Of a DNA stretch of 64,000 bases, positions 52,693 to 60,471 are shown one piece after another. The translations under genes were made by a program, and so were the position numbers. Source of the stretch: AV69 sp963742315 (GTDB lineage Bacteria; Verrucomicrobiota; Verrucomicrobiia; Chthoniobacterales; UBA10450); assembly GCA_963742315.1 (NCBI GenBank), contig CAVULE010000001.1, forward strand, positions 372,001 through 436,000, in the 5' to 3' direction. Positions within the stretch are counted from its first letter, which is position 1. The number at the start of each line of letters is the position of its first letter. Under the pieces are notes generated by a model. That model had not been told where the DNA came from. It saw only the letters and a program-made list of their open reading frames with translations, and made no database searches.

Positions 52693-53358
52693 ATGCCGCT
52701 GATCACATTCGAAGGTTCCGAGGGCTGCGGAAAATCGACGCAGGTGAAACGACTCGCCGCCCGTCTGGAAGAATGGGGGATCAGGCCGGCAGTTCTTCGG
52801 GAGCCCGGCGGCACCGCGATTGGCGAAGCCATTCGGCATTTGCTCCGGCATTCTGAAGACAATCATGCCATGACGCCTGAAACTGAACTGCTCCTTTTTG
52901 AAGCGAGCCGCAGCCAACTCGTGCGTGAGAAAATCCAGCCGGCACTGCGGCGCGGCGAATGGGTAATTTGCGATCGCCTTTTTGATTCAACCACGGTTTG
53001 CCAAGGTGCGGCGCGTCAACTCGATCTTGGGCTCGTCAAAAAACTGAATGCCTTTGCCGTTGGCGATTGCGTTTCCCGATCTTACCTTCGTGCTCGACAT
53101 CGATTGGGCCACTGCTCAATCGCGTCTTGGGAATCGAAAAAAACTCGTGATCGAATGGAGGAAGAGTCTGATGAATTCCACGAACGCGTGATTCGCGCCT
53201 ATCGAGACCTGGCCGAAAACGAACCGAGACGCGTCGTGCAGGTAGATGGTCGAAAGTCAGTCCACCCAGTCGAAAACGAAATCTGGCAAACCATTTCCGC
53301 GCGATTTCCCGACCTCGGAAAAGATCAAACTTCAAACATCAAACTTCGAACATCCTGA
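52693..53358 (+). CDS. tmk: Thymidylate kinase, with a short out-of-frame segment
   Basis: dTMP + ATP to dTDP, essential for DNA synthesis. The P-loop is FEGSEGCGKSTQVKRL (residues 6-21), with LREPGGTAIGEAIRHLL and the DR(Y/F) segment CDRLFDSTTVCQGAARQL. After LVKKLNAFAVGD the annotated frame gives improbable text (CVSRSYLRARHRLGHCS) for about 24 codons, whereas the +1 frame gives FPDLTFVLDIDWATAQSRLG, exactly the expected tmk core. It returns to frame at A7 (53137-53143), giving RDRMEEESDEFHERV. One extra T at 53067-53068 and one missing A explain this. The C-terminus is encoded by a heptamer array. Confidence 0.93.
   Translation: MPLITFEGSEGCGKSTQVKRLAARLEEWGIRPAVLREPGGTAIGEAIRHLLRHSEDNHAMTPETELLLFEASRSQLVREKIQPALRRGEWVICDRLFDSTTVCQGAARQLDLGLVKKLNAFAVGDCVSRSYLRARHRLGHCSIASWESKKTRDRMEEESDEFHERVIRAYRDLAENEPRRVVQVDGRKSVHPVENEIWQTISARFPDLGKDQTSNIKLRTS
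53326..53353. repeat. Degenerate 7-bp tandem repeat, array 11, inside the tmk 3' end
   Basis: Four units alternate: CAAACTT, CAAACAT, CAAACTT, CGAACAT. It is the only array that clearly lies in coding sequence, where it encodes the last residues of Tmk (QTSNIKLRTS), and it ends seven bases before the holB ATG. Confidence 0.75.
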
Positions 53359-53359
53359 G

Positions 53360-54328
53360 ATGTCTTTCTCCGCTGATAGCGCGCTGGAATATTTGCAACG
53401 CGCACACAAAAAAAACCGGCTCGCTCATGCCTACCTTATTTCAGGTCCCGCTGGGAGCGGGAAATCGGATGTTGCCGCCCGGCTGGCTGCGGCCTTGAAC
53501 AAGACGACGCCGGATAAGGTTTTGAGGGCGCAGGCACCCGATGTTTTCGTGACCGAACCCGCCTCGCGTTCGCGCAAAATTGTGGTCGATCAAATTCGCG
53601 GTCTCGAGCGTGCTCTTCAACTGCGCACCGCCGGAAATCGCAAGAAGATTGGGATAATTCGCGATGCTGATCGAATGCAAACGCAGGCGGCCAACGCATT
53701 TTTGAAAACGCTCGAGGAACCGCCGCAGAATTCACTTCTCCTTTTGCTCACTGCTCTTCCCGAAGCGTTGCCCGAGACAATCGTCTCGCGCTGCTTGAGC
53801 CTGCCCCTGCGAACCGCGTCCGAGATCGTGCCTTCGCCGCAGGAAATGGAGTTGTTGCGCTTGTTATGCGCGACGGCGGCGGAAAAATCGCGCGGGATCG
53901 AAGGGGCGTATCGGGTTTCGCAGGGAATCCAGGCCCTGCTCAATTCCATTCGCGAGCAGATCAGGGACGAACACGCGGCGGCCTTGAAGCGAGAGGAAAC
54001 GCGCTACCGTCATACCACTGACGGGGGATGGTTGAGTGAGCGCGAAGATTATTACAAGGCGTTAACCGAAAGTGTGTATCGAGAACGGCGCAGCCGATTG
54101 ATTGAGACGCTCTTTCTCTGGTGGGCGGATGTGCTACGCGCCAAGGTCGCGAAGGTGGAGCGCCTGCTTGAAAGTTGTGCCGAGGCGACAGAGAAACTCG
54201 CCGGGCAATTGAACACCGCGGCAGTCTTAAAACGAGTCCGGCGTCTGGAAGAAATGCGCGACCAATTGAACACGAACGCGCAGGAAGCGCTCGTGCTCGA
54301 AGTCGGTTGCCTGCACATTTTTCGCTAG
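53360..54328 (+). CDS. holB: DNA polymerase III, delta' subunit
   Basis: A clamp-loader subunit that helps open the sliding clamp. 322 residues from ATG 53360 (MSFSADSALEYLQRAHKKNR). The P-loop is ISGPAGSGKSDVAARLAAAL. Sensor and arginine-finger regions: IIRDADRMQTQAANAFLKTL and EEPPQNSLLLLLTALPEALP, then ETIVSRCLSLPL. The zinc-binding Cys set of most delta' proteins is not visible, as in several phyla. It follows tmk by one base pair, and tmk-holB is a classical pairing. Confidence 0.92.
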   Translation: MSFSADSALEYLQRAHKKNRLAHAYLISGPAGSGKSDVAARLAAALNKTTPDKVLRAQAPDVFVTEPASRSRKIVVDQIRGLERALQLRTAGNRKKIGIIRDADRMQTQAANAFLKTLEEPPQNSLLLLLTALPEALPETIVSRCLSLPLRTASEIVPSPQEMELLRLLCATAAEKSRGIEGAYRVSQGIQALLNSIREQIRDEHAAALKREETRYRHTTDGGWLSEREDYYKALTESVYRERRSRLIETLFLWWADVLRAKVAKVERLLESCAEATEKLAGQLNTAAVLKRVRRLEEMRDQLNTNAQEALVLEVGCLHIFR

Positions 54329-54336
54329 GAACTAGA

Positions 54337-54439
54337 GGAACACAGATTTCCAAGTCTGTGCGCCAAACAGGCTTTTAGCCTGTTTCAGATCAGCGGGTTA
54401 AAAACCGGCTGGGCGCACAGGCATAGATGCCTATGTTCC
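54337..54439. repeat. Palindromic repeat of family C, copy 3
   Basis: Hairpins CACAGATTTCCAAGTCTGTG, AACAGGCTTTTAGCCTGTTT and GCATAGATGCCTATG in a row. It is the longest and best-conserved copy and starts 9 bp after the holB stop. Another 7 bp lead to the next gene, so the whole space between the genes is repeat. Confidence 0.8.
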
Positions 54440-54445
54440 GCTAAG

Positions 54446-55564
54446 ATGCCGAAACGCCGCACTCTTTCGGTCGCGCTCATTGGAACTAAATTCATGGGCC
54501 GCGCCCATTCCAACGCCTGGCGACAGGCTCCGTGCTTTTTCGATTTACCCGCTGATATTCGGATGGCAGCAATTTGCGGACGCGATCGCGCTGGGACCGT
54601 TCGCGCGGCGAACAGGCTGGGCTGGGAAAGGGCGGTGACTGATTGGAAAGCAATCATGGCCGACCCAGCGATCGACATCGTCGACATTTGCACGCCGAAC
54701 GACTCACACGCGGAGATGGCGCTAGCGGCTGCGGGTGCAGGCAAAGCGATACTTTGCGAAAAACCGCTGGCCCGAAACGTGGCCGAGGCGCGCCGGATGG
54801 TTGACGCGGTGAAACACGCACGGCTCGCGAACATGGTTTGCCACAATTACCGGCGGGTGCCGGCCATCGCATTAGCCAGGCAAATGATCGATGGCGGCGA
54901 AATCGGGAATCGCATTTATCATTTTCGTGCTCGCTACGCCCAGGATTGGATTGCCGATGATAATTTTCCGATGGTCTGGCGTTTGCAATCAAAGGTCGCC
55001 GGCTCCGGTGCGCTCGGCGACATTGGCGCTCACAGCATCGATCTGGCGCGATTTCTTGTCGGTGAAATTGCAGGCATTTCAGCGGTGAGCGAAACGTTTG
55101 TCAAAAGGCGGCTAACGAAAAATAGACAGTTTGCTCGCGTCGATGTTGATGATGCCGTCAGCGTAATCGGCAAATTTCGGAACGGGGCGATGCTGAATTT
55201 AGAAGCGACCCGTTTTGCTCGTGGCCGCAAAAACCAGCTTGCTTTTGAAATCAACGGCAGCCGCGGTTCACTCGCCTTCGATCTTGAGGAAATGAACCGG
55301 CTTCGTTTCTACGATGCAACTGATCCGGAGCAGACGCGCGGATTTCGGGACATTATTGTTACGGAATCGAACCATCCATACGTGGGAAATTGGTGGCCGC
55401 CCGGCCATCTCATTGGCTACGAGCATTCCTTCGTGCACACGGTCGCCGACTTTGTCAAAGCTGTTATCGCTCGCAAAAAGATCGAGCCCGATTTCGCCGA
55501 CGGATTAAAGACGCAGCGCGTCCTCGGCGCCATCCAGCGCGCCCGACCTTTGTCCTCGCTGTAA
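54446..55564 (+). CDS. Gfo/Idh/MocA family oxidoreductase
   Basis: 372 residues. The Rossmann fold opens with LSVALIGTKFMGRAHSNAWR; DIVDICTPNDSHAEMALAAA and AILCEKPLARNVAEARRMVD include the EKP motif with its catalytic Lys. GSGALGDIGAHSIDLARFLV is the diagnostic second half, with the catalytic His. Substrates of this family are sugars, inositols or their derivatives; the exact one is not determined. ATG 54446 follows a family C repeat that fills the upstream gap, so its promoter must lie within that repeat or further upstream. Confidence 0.92.
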   Translation: MPKRRTLSVALIGTKFMGRAHSNAWRQAPCFFDLPADIRMAAICGRDRAGTVRAANRLGWERAVTDWKAIMADPAIDIVDICTPNDSHAEMALAAAGAGKAILCEKPLARNVAEARRMVDAVKHARLANMVCHNYRRVPAIALARQMIDGGEIGNRIYHFRARYAQDWIADDNFPMVWRLQSKVAGSGALGDIGAHSIDLARFLVGEIAGISAVSETFVKRRLTKNRQFARVDVDDAVSVIGKFRNGAMLNLEATRFARGRKNQLAFEINGSRGSLAFDLEEMNRLRFYDATDPEQTRGFRDIIVTESNHPYVGNWWPPGHLIGYEHSFVHTVADFVKAVIARKKIEPDFADGLKTQRVLGAIQRARPLSSL

Positions 55565-55581
55565 TCGAAGTAACTAACCAC

Positions 55582-55974
55582 ATGAAACGAAAGACAACCG
55601 GAATGAAACGCATGACGACATCTGCGAAATCGAGCAAGCCCAAGAGTCACGACGATTATCTTGCTGCGATGACCGAAGACAAGCGGGGCGCGTTACAAAA
55701 ACTTCGGAAGGCAATTAAGACGGCGGCGCCCAAAGCCGAAGAATGCATCAGCTATCAATTGCCAGCATTTCGTCTGAATGGAAAATTTCTGGTCGCTTAC
55801 GGTGCCGCGACAAATCACTGCGCCTTCTATCCTGGTTCTACAGTTAAAGCCCTTAAGGACGAGCTGAAAGGCTATGATACCAGTAAGGGCACGATCCGCT
55901 TTTCAGCCAATAACCCGCTGCCGTCCGCTCTGGTACGGAAGTTGGTAAAGCTCCGGATTGAACAGAAAGGTTAA
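55582..55974 (+). CDS. DUF1801 (YdhG-like) small protein
   Basis: 130 residues from ATG 55582. The N-terminal 30 residues are basic and low-complexity (MKRKTTGMKRMTTSAKSSK). The DUF1801 domain runs from DYLAAMTEDKRGALQKLRKA through AEECISYQLPAFRLNGKFLV to STVKALKDELKGYDTSKGTI, then RFSANNPLPSALVRKLVKLR. The family is widespread and thought to bind small ligands, with no proven biochemical role. A REP pair of family B starts 13 bp after its stop. Confidence 0.88.
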   Translation: MKRKTTGMKRMTTSAKSSKPKSHDDYLAAMTEDKRGALQKLRKAIKTAAPKAEECISYQLPAFRLNGKFLVAYGAATNHCAFYPGSTVKALKDELKGYDTSKGTIRFSANNPLPSALVRKLVKLRIEQKG

Positions 55975-55987
55975 TGTGAGGGCAATT

Positions 55988-56048
55988 GGTAGGGCGAGAC
56001 TCTGTCGAGCCATCGTGAAGTTGAGGCTCCGCAGAGCGTCGCCCTGCC
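55988..56048. repeat. GTAG-headed palindromic pair (family B), copy 3
   Basis: Plus-strand unit (GTAGGGCGAGACTCTGTCGA) at 55988-56011 and minus-strand unit (GGCTCCGCAGAGCGTCGCCC on plus) at 56025-56048. Here the heads point outward, unlike copies 1 and 2, and the second head is mutated from GTAG to GCAG. Confidence 0.75.
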
Positions 56049-56074
56049 AAAGATGATGATCAGTTAGGCGCGCC

Positions 56075-56446
56075 CTATCGCAAACCGGTGTCGCCGCGCC
56101 ATGCGACCTTGGCCATCCGGCCTGCTAGTACGTCGACTTCGAAGGGCCCGTAGCCACCGATTCCCGTTTTTTTCTCCTTTAAAGAAACGGTGTAGTGGCC
56201 CGGTTCGAGTGAAACGCGAAAACGGCCCTGATCATCAGTGGTAAAGGATATTGCTGTTCCGTTTTGTTTTTGCGCGATGAATGTCGTGTTTGCCAATGCT
56301 CTCGAACCGGGAAGTCCCATTCTCGTTGGTCCGCCGTGTACGGGACCGACCGTAATAACGCCTTCGATCCCAGTCTCTGGTTCAGAGGCAGAAAGCGTTG
56401 TGGCCACGAGGAGGCAGCAGGATAGAGTGGACGTCGTCCAGATCAT
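56075..56446 (-). CDS. Exported Cna-B/SpaA-like small protein
   Basis: About 123 residues from ATG 56446 (MIWTTSTLSCCLLVATTLS), with a signal peptide. The mature part is one beta sandwich of the carboxypeptidase regulatory-like type: GIEGVITVGPVHGGPTRMG, then SFTTDDQGRFRVSLEPGHYT followed by VSLKEKKTGIGGYGP. Usually such domains are structural, in the periplasm or at the surface. An upstream start (56503) gives an implausible N-terminus. Confidence 0.7.
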   Translation of the reverse strand: MIWTTSTLSCCLLVATTLSASEPETGIEGVITVGPVHGGPTRMGLPGSRALANTTFIAQKQNGTAISFTTDDQGRFRVSLEPGHYTVSLKEKKTGIGGYGPFEVDVLAGRMAKVAWRGDTGLR

Positions 56447-56567
56447 CTGGAAATAAAGACCGAAAAAGTGAAATATTGAAATGCGAGGGAGGGCCGGGAT
56501 CAACGATCCGGACTACAGCAGCCAGAAAACGATATCGCCTGGCGCCAAAATCCGTTATATCGCGTGT

Positions 56568-56590
56568 GCAGCCGACACGGCTGCCGCTAC
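56568..56590 (-). repeat. Single GTAG-headed REP hairpin
   Basis: On the minus strand: GTAGCG, perfect 7-bp stem GCAGCCG/CGGCTGC, loop TGT. It matches exactly the design of the hairpins at the RAYT gene, 39 kb away. It lies 9 bp beyond the Ku stop codon. Confidence 0.8.
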
Positions 56591-56598
56591 AGAAAGGA

Positions 56599-57432
56599 TC
56601 ACGCGGCCTTTCGGTGTCGCGTTGCGGCTGAACTCTTGCGCGCGTGATGCGATTTTTTTGTCTTGTTCAGGCTCTCCTGCAGGACCGACACGAGATCGAT
56701 CACTTTCGTAGATGGTCGCGGTTTCGGTTTTGGTTTTTCTTCGATTTCTTTCCCACCCGTTTCAACTTTCTCCTCGATCACCTCCATCAAGGCTTCGCGG
56801 TAATCATCCCGATATTTTTTCGGATCCCATTTCGACGACATGCTGTCGACGAGCGCTTTTGCCATATCGAGCTCGCGTTTTCCGACTTCGAGCTTCTTCG
56901 GGATATGAAGCTTGTCTGCGTCCGCCAATTCCTCAGCGAAATGCATCAGTTCCAGAACCAGGACACTATCTTTCGCTTTCACCCCGGCGAGATATTGCCG
57001 CGTTTTGATCACAACCTTGGCGATCCCGACCTTGCCGGTCTTCGCCAGCGTCTCGCGCAGCAAGACATAAGCTTTGTCCCCGCCTTTTTGTGGCTCCAGG
57101 TAATAGGGTTTATAGAAGAATATTGGATCGATTTCTTCCTGATCGACGAAATCCTGGATGTCTACGGTTTGAGTGGCCTCAAGATCGACACGTTGAAAAT
57201 CTTCATCCTTCAGAACAACGTATTTCCCTTTTTCATATTCGTAGCCTTTGACGATGTCATCCCACGGTACTTCCTTGCCGTCCTTCTCTGCCACGCGCTT
57301 GTAATTGACCGGGCTCAAATCCTTCTCGCGCAAAAGCCGAAACTTCAGTTCTTCCTTCCGCGTCGCGGGGTAGAGAGCAATGGGAATATTGACTAACCCG
57401 AAGCTGATGCTGCCTTTCCAAATTGCTCGCAT
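56599..57432 (-). CDS. ku: Ku protein of non-homologous end joining
   Basis: 277 residues. Binds DNA ends as a ring-shaped homodimer and recruits the ligase LigD. RAIWKGSISFGLVNIPIALY is the diagnostic beginning. LPREKD-like LLREKDLSPVNYKRVAEKDG and GKYVVLKDEDFQRVDLEATQ follow, then FYKPYYLEPQKGGDKAYVLL and MSSKWDPKKYRDDYREALME. The C-terminal tail is Lys- and Pro-rich (KPKPKPRPSTKVIDLVSVLQ, then HHARKSSAATRHRKAA), the usual LigD/DNA-binding extension. No ligD gene is in the window. Confidence 0.96.
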   Translation of the reverse strand: MRAIWKGSISFGLVNIPIALYPATRKEELKFRLLREKDLSPVNYKRVAEKDGKEVPWDDIVKGYEYEKGKYVVLKDEDFQRVDLEATQTVDIQDFVDQEEIDPIFFYKPYYLEPQKGGDKAYVLLRETLAKTGKVGIAKVVIKTRQYLAGVKAKDSVLVLELMHFAEELADADKLHIPKKLEVGKRELDMAKALVDSMSSKWDPKKYRDDYREALMEVIEEKVETGGKEIEEKPKPKPRPSTKVIDLVSVLQESLNKTKKSHHARKSSAATRHRKAA

Positions 57433-57766
57433 AACAAAAACATTTCGAAGCTCAAAGCATGAATGCGTGGATGAGGACAGATGCGGACCCAGATATAGCT
57501 GGGCCTGGCGACCAATTGGCGCAGCACCATCGCAGTCTTCTTAAGCGACCGGAGCAAGAATCCGCGATCGCAAAGGCCTAACCGCTAGAACACGGGGCGG
57601 GTGCGCTACCCACCAGAAAATTCAGGCTACGATTTTGAGCGCAGAATGCGCCGACTCGCATTGCGAAACGGACGCTTCCTCAAGGGAATCGCCGCAAAGA
57701 GGGCGGAAACCAATTGGCCGATTATGTGCGATCAATTACTGCTTCAGATGCCGATTGCAGTCCCCT
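57433..57766. other. Intergenic region without visible gene
   Basis: Open frames on the plus strand (for example near 57601) run into the following minus-strand gene and show no family features. No repeat was recognised. Presumably it holds the Ku promoter. Confidence 0.4.
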
Positions 57767-58274
57767 TCAGTGCCCCCCCGCCGGATTGGTACTCCTGCGC
57801 TGCATCTCACGCGCTAAGTCTGCGCTGGAGGTCTGAGAATTTAACGCTCCAGGCGCGGCGTTCCCCCCGTCATCCACTTCGACCCAACCGCTTCCCATAT
57901 GAGTTCCGGTCTTCGGCTCGACCCAGACATAGTGTTTGACCTTATTGGCTGCGGCGGGCTTCAGATCAAAATCAATTCTCGAATTGTTCGTCGTTGTTTG
58001 CACATTGACGCTCGATTGTACTGCGCCGCCCACGAACGACGCTGACTTTGTACACGCCCGGTGATAGTCGAGCGTAAGAATAATGGCCGCGAGTGTCGGT
58101 CTTTGTCGTGGCCACCTTTTTGTCTTTTCCCTCGACGCGGACTTCAGCATCCTTGAGAGCTTTGCCGTCGGAGCCACGCACGGTGCCCTCGATGGACTGG
58201 CCAAAGGCGGCCCCCGAAAAAACACCTGCCACCGCTACAAAAGAAGCGGCCAATACTTTTGTTCGATAAAACAT
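57767..58274 (-). CDS. Exported carboxypeptidase-regulatory-like protein, frameshifted
   Basis: One gene in two frames. From ATG 58274: signal peptide KVLAASFVAVAGVFSGAAFG, then a Cna-B-type beta domain (SIEGTVRGSDGKALKDAEVR, VATTKTDTRGHYSYARLSP, GVYKVSV). Here the frame turns to VRGRRSTIERQ and stops at 57972. The next frame carries FVGGAVQSSVNVQTTTNNSR and DFDLKPAAANKVKHYVWVEP, ending at 57767. Removing one base near 58037 joins VYKVSV to FVGGAVQ, giving about 168 residues. The C-terminal part is the usual partner of this beta domain. Function: periplasmic, unknown. Confidence 0.7.
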
Positions 58275-58338
58275 GAAAACATTCTACTTGCAGCGAAGAT
58301 TACTTACCAACCTTTTTTACGAATATCTGCAAGAATCA

Positions 58339-58359
58339 CCCACACCGAATCCGTGTGGG
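58339..58359 (-). terminator. Possible terminator of ispH
   Basis: CCCACAC and GTGTGGG pair around CGAATCC, 13 bp beyond the ispH stop on the minus strand. TGATTCTTG follows, only moderately T-rich. Confidence 0.45.
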
Positions 58360-58371
58360 CGCTCGATCCTT

Positions 58372-59610
58372 TTAAGCAGCGGTTTCCAACCGCCCTCTCG
58401 AGATGCCGCGCAGCTCAAACAGTCGAATCAACGTTTCTTCGATTAAATTGTTAGGACAGGAGGCGCCGGCGGTAATGCCGACGACGACAGGACCGGGCGG
58501 CAACCAGAAGTGGGAAACGACTTCGCGCTTCTCATGCGAGTCGTAATGCTTAATCTCAGTGGCCGAGACCAGCCTCGAAGCATTTAAAACAAAATAAGTG
58601 GGCAATTTTTCTTCGCCCATTTCGGCGAGGTGAGAAGTATTCGAGCTGTTGTAGCCGCCCACCACCAGCAACAAATCCATCGGAACGTTGAGCAATTCGC
58701 GCAGCGCATCCTGCCGCTCCTGGGTCGCGCCGCAAATGGTATCGAAAAATCGAAAATTCTTCGCCGCTTCTTCCACGCCATCACGATCGACGATCGCCTG
58801 TCGTACCCGTCGCTGCACTTCCTCGGTCTCGCCTCGCAACATCGTCGTTTGATTGGCCACGCCGACCGTTTTCAAATGCACATCAGGATCAAAGCCGGCT
58901 GAGTGCGCCCCCCGGAATTTGTCCAAAAACGCCTGTTTGTCTCCGCCGTGCCGGATGTAATCGCAAACATAATCGGTATCGGCCAGGGTAAGCACGACAA
59001 GGTAATGGCCTTTGCCATCTCCCAGCGCCCGGGAACTGGTAGCCTTGGTTTCTTCGTGTTCCGCCTTGCCGTGAATGATCGACGTCACGCTCTCGCTGGC
59101 ATATTTGCGGACCCGCTTCCAAACGCTCATGACGTCGCCGCAAGTAGTATCCACAATCTGGCAGCCGCGATCCTTTATTTGCTGCAAAATGGACAGCTCC
59201 GTTCCGAACGCGGGCAGAATGACGACATCGTCGGGCTGCAATTCGGCGATGTCTGCCTGCTTGTTTCGTCCGGTCAGGTTCTTGATGCCGAGCGAAGATA
59301 TTTGCTCGTTCACTTCCGGGTTGTGAATGATTTCGCCGACGATGAAAAGGCGGCGGTCCTGAAAAACTTTGCGGGCGGCATAGGCGAGATCGATGGCGCG
59401 CTCGACGCCGTAACAAAATCCGAATTGCTTGGCCAGTCGCACCGTCACATCACCGACCGAAATAATACCACCGTTGCGCCGAACCCCTTCAACCACATCG
59501 CTGCGGTAATGTGATTCCACTTGTTCCTGCACCGCCGCCATCACATCGGGCGTGCGCAAGTTTACTTTTTCGCGGGCACTGGTGCCGCTCGAAATAAGGT
59601 TTGTGTTCAC
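58372..59610 (-). CDS. ispH: 4-hydroxy-3-methylbut-2-enyl diphosphate reductase (long form)
   Basis: The last enzyme of the MEP pathway, giving IPP and DMAPP. A [4Fe-4S] cluster is held by Cys in FGFCYGVERAIDLAYAA, IVDTTCGDVMSVWKRV and ITAGASCPNNLIEE; the catalytic Glu region is ATSSRALGD-like HEETKATSS. At 412 residues it is about 100 longer than the E. coli type; the N-terminal extension and insertions (NKQADIAELQPDDVVILPAF) match the cyanobacterial/plant form. Minus strand, between the exported protein and an L,D-transpeptidase. No other MEP gene is nearby. Confidence 0.94.
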   Translation of the reverse strand: MNTNLISSGTSAREKVNLRTPDVMAAVQEQVESHYRSDVVEGVRRNGGIISVGDVTVRLAKQFGFCYGVERAIDLAYAARKVFQDRRLFIVGEIIHNPEVNEQISSLGIKNLTGRNKQADIAELQPDDVVILPAFGTELSILQQIKDRGCQIVDTTCGDVMSVWKRVRKYASESVTSIIHGKAEHEETKATSSRALGDGKGHYLVVLTLADTDYVCDYIRHGGDKQAFLDKFRGAHSAGFDPDVHLKTVGVANQTTMLRGETEEVQRRVRQAIVDRDGVEEAAKNFRFFDTICGATQERQDALRELLNVPMDLLLVVGGYNSSNTSHLAEMGEEKLPTYFVLNASRLVSATEIKHYDSHEKREVVSHFWLPPGPVVVGITAGASCPNNLIEETLIRLFELRGISRGRLETAA

Positions 59611-59640
59611 AGATTCTTGCGCGGCTATCCGCAGGTGGGG

Positions 59641-60303
59641 CTATTCCAGAAGGGGACCACTGGGTTTCTGAAATGCTGCCGAACTAATACTGATATGCGG
59701 ATCGGGGTCCGGTGTTCGTGAATCATCGACTCGTTTTACCTTCGGACCAAGCGACTCGTCTTCCGGTTGGGTCGTTGCGATGTTGACCGGAGTGCCGTTG
59801 TGAACGAGCGCGTAAAATTTTGGGGCTGCTTCACCCTTCAGGCGAATGCAGCCGTGCGTCCGCGGGACCGGATGCACGAAGCCCTGATGAAATCCATAGG
59901 CTGGTGCGAACTCGCACCAGAATCCCATCGGGTAACCAACATAACGTCCGGGAATATTGGAACCGGCTTCGGCAGGCACCACGCGATCGCCCTGCACGCG
60001 GAAACCATAGGACCCGGAGCGCTTATCTTCCTCTTTCCGGTAAATGGTGAAATTTCCTCGCGGGGTCGGTTTGGAGGGAACGCCAACACTGCACGCCACT
60101 GCCATCAGGCAACGATCACCTTCCATGACATAAATGTTCTGTTTCGAAAGCGAGACTTTTACTACAACCTTCGAAGGGTCATTTGGTTTGTAAGCCGTCA
60201 CGTGATACGGGCCGCCGCTGGCTACCGGCGATGTTTCGCAACCGGTGAAAATAAAAGGACCGCACAGGGCGAGGACAAAAACAACGCGCTTCAACATTTG
60301 CAT
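59641..60303 (-). CDS. L,D-transpeptidase lipoprotein (YkuD)
   Basis: 220 residues. A lipobox in LCGPFIFTGCETSP suggests attachment to a membrane. The YkuD domain has VKVSLSKQNIYVMEGDRCLM, TPRGNFTIYRKEEDKRSG, and HPVPRTHGCIRLKGEAAPKF, with the catalytic His and Cys. A Pro/Asp/Ser-rich tail (DDSRTPDPDPHISISSAAFQ) follows. It cross-links peptidoglycan or ties lipoproteins to it. It is the second L,D-transpeptidase of the window and unlike the first it has no binding modules. Confidence 0.92.
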   Translation of the reverse strand: MQMLKRVVFVLALCGPFIFTGCETSPVASGGPYHVTAYKPNDPSKVVVKVSLSKQNIYVMEGDRCLMAVACSVGVPSKPTPRGNFTIYRKEEDKRSGSYGFRVQGDRVVPAEAGSNIPGRYVGYPMGFWCEFAPAYGFHQGFVHPVPRTHGCIRLKGEAAPKFYALVHNGTPVNIATTQPEDESLGPKVKRVDDSRTPDPDPHISISSAAFQKPSGPLLE

Positions 60304-60471
60304 AATTCTCGGTAACTAATCAGGGCTGCTCGCTTTTTCAACTTAAGCCTGAGGCATTGGGATAAAACCGTTTGCAACGTGGCAGCGGCGGTGCCATGGA
60401 TTAGGCTCTGCCGGGGAAAGGGTTGGGGATGAAGGAATGGACGGGTCGGCAGCGAAGTTGGTCTGACTAGG

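Noticed and set aside
51795..52862. N-terminal extension of the deacetylase-like protein to 52862
   Set aside because: The added 86 residues are antisense to tmk and without features; ATG 52604 starts just before the conserved domain.
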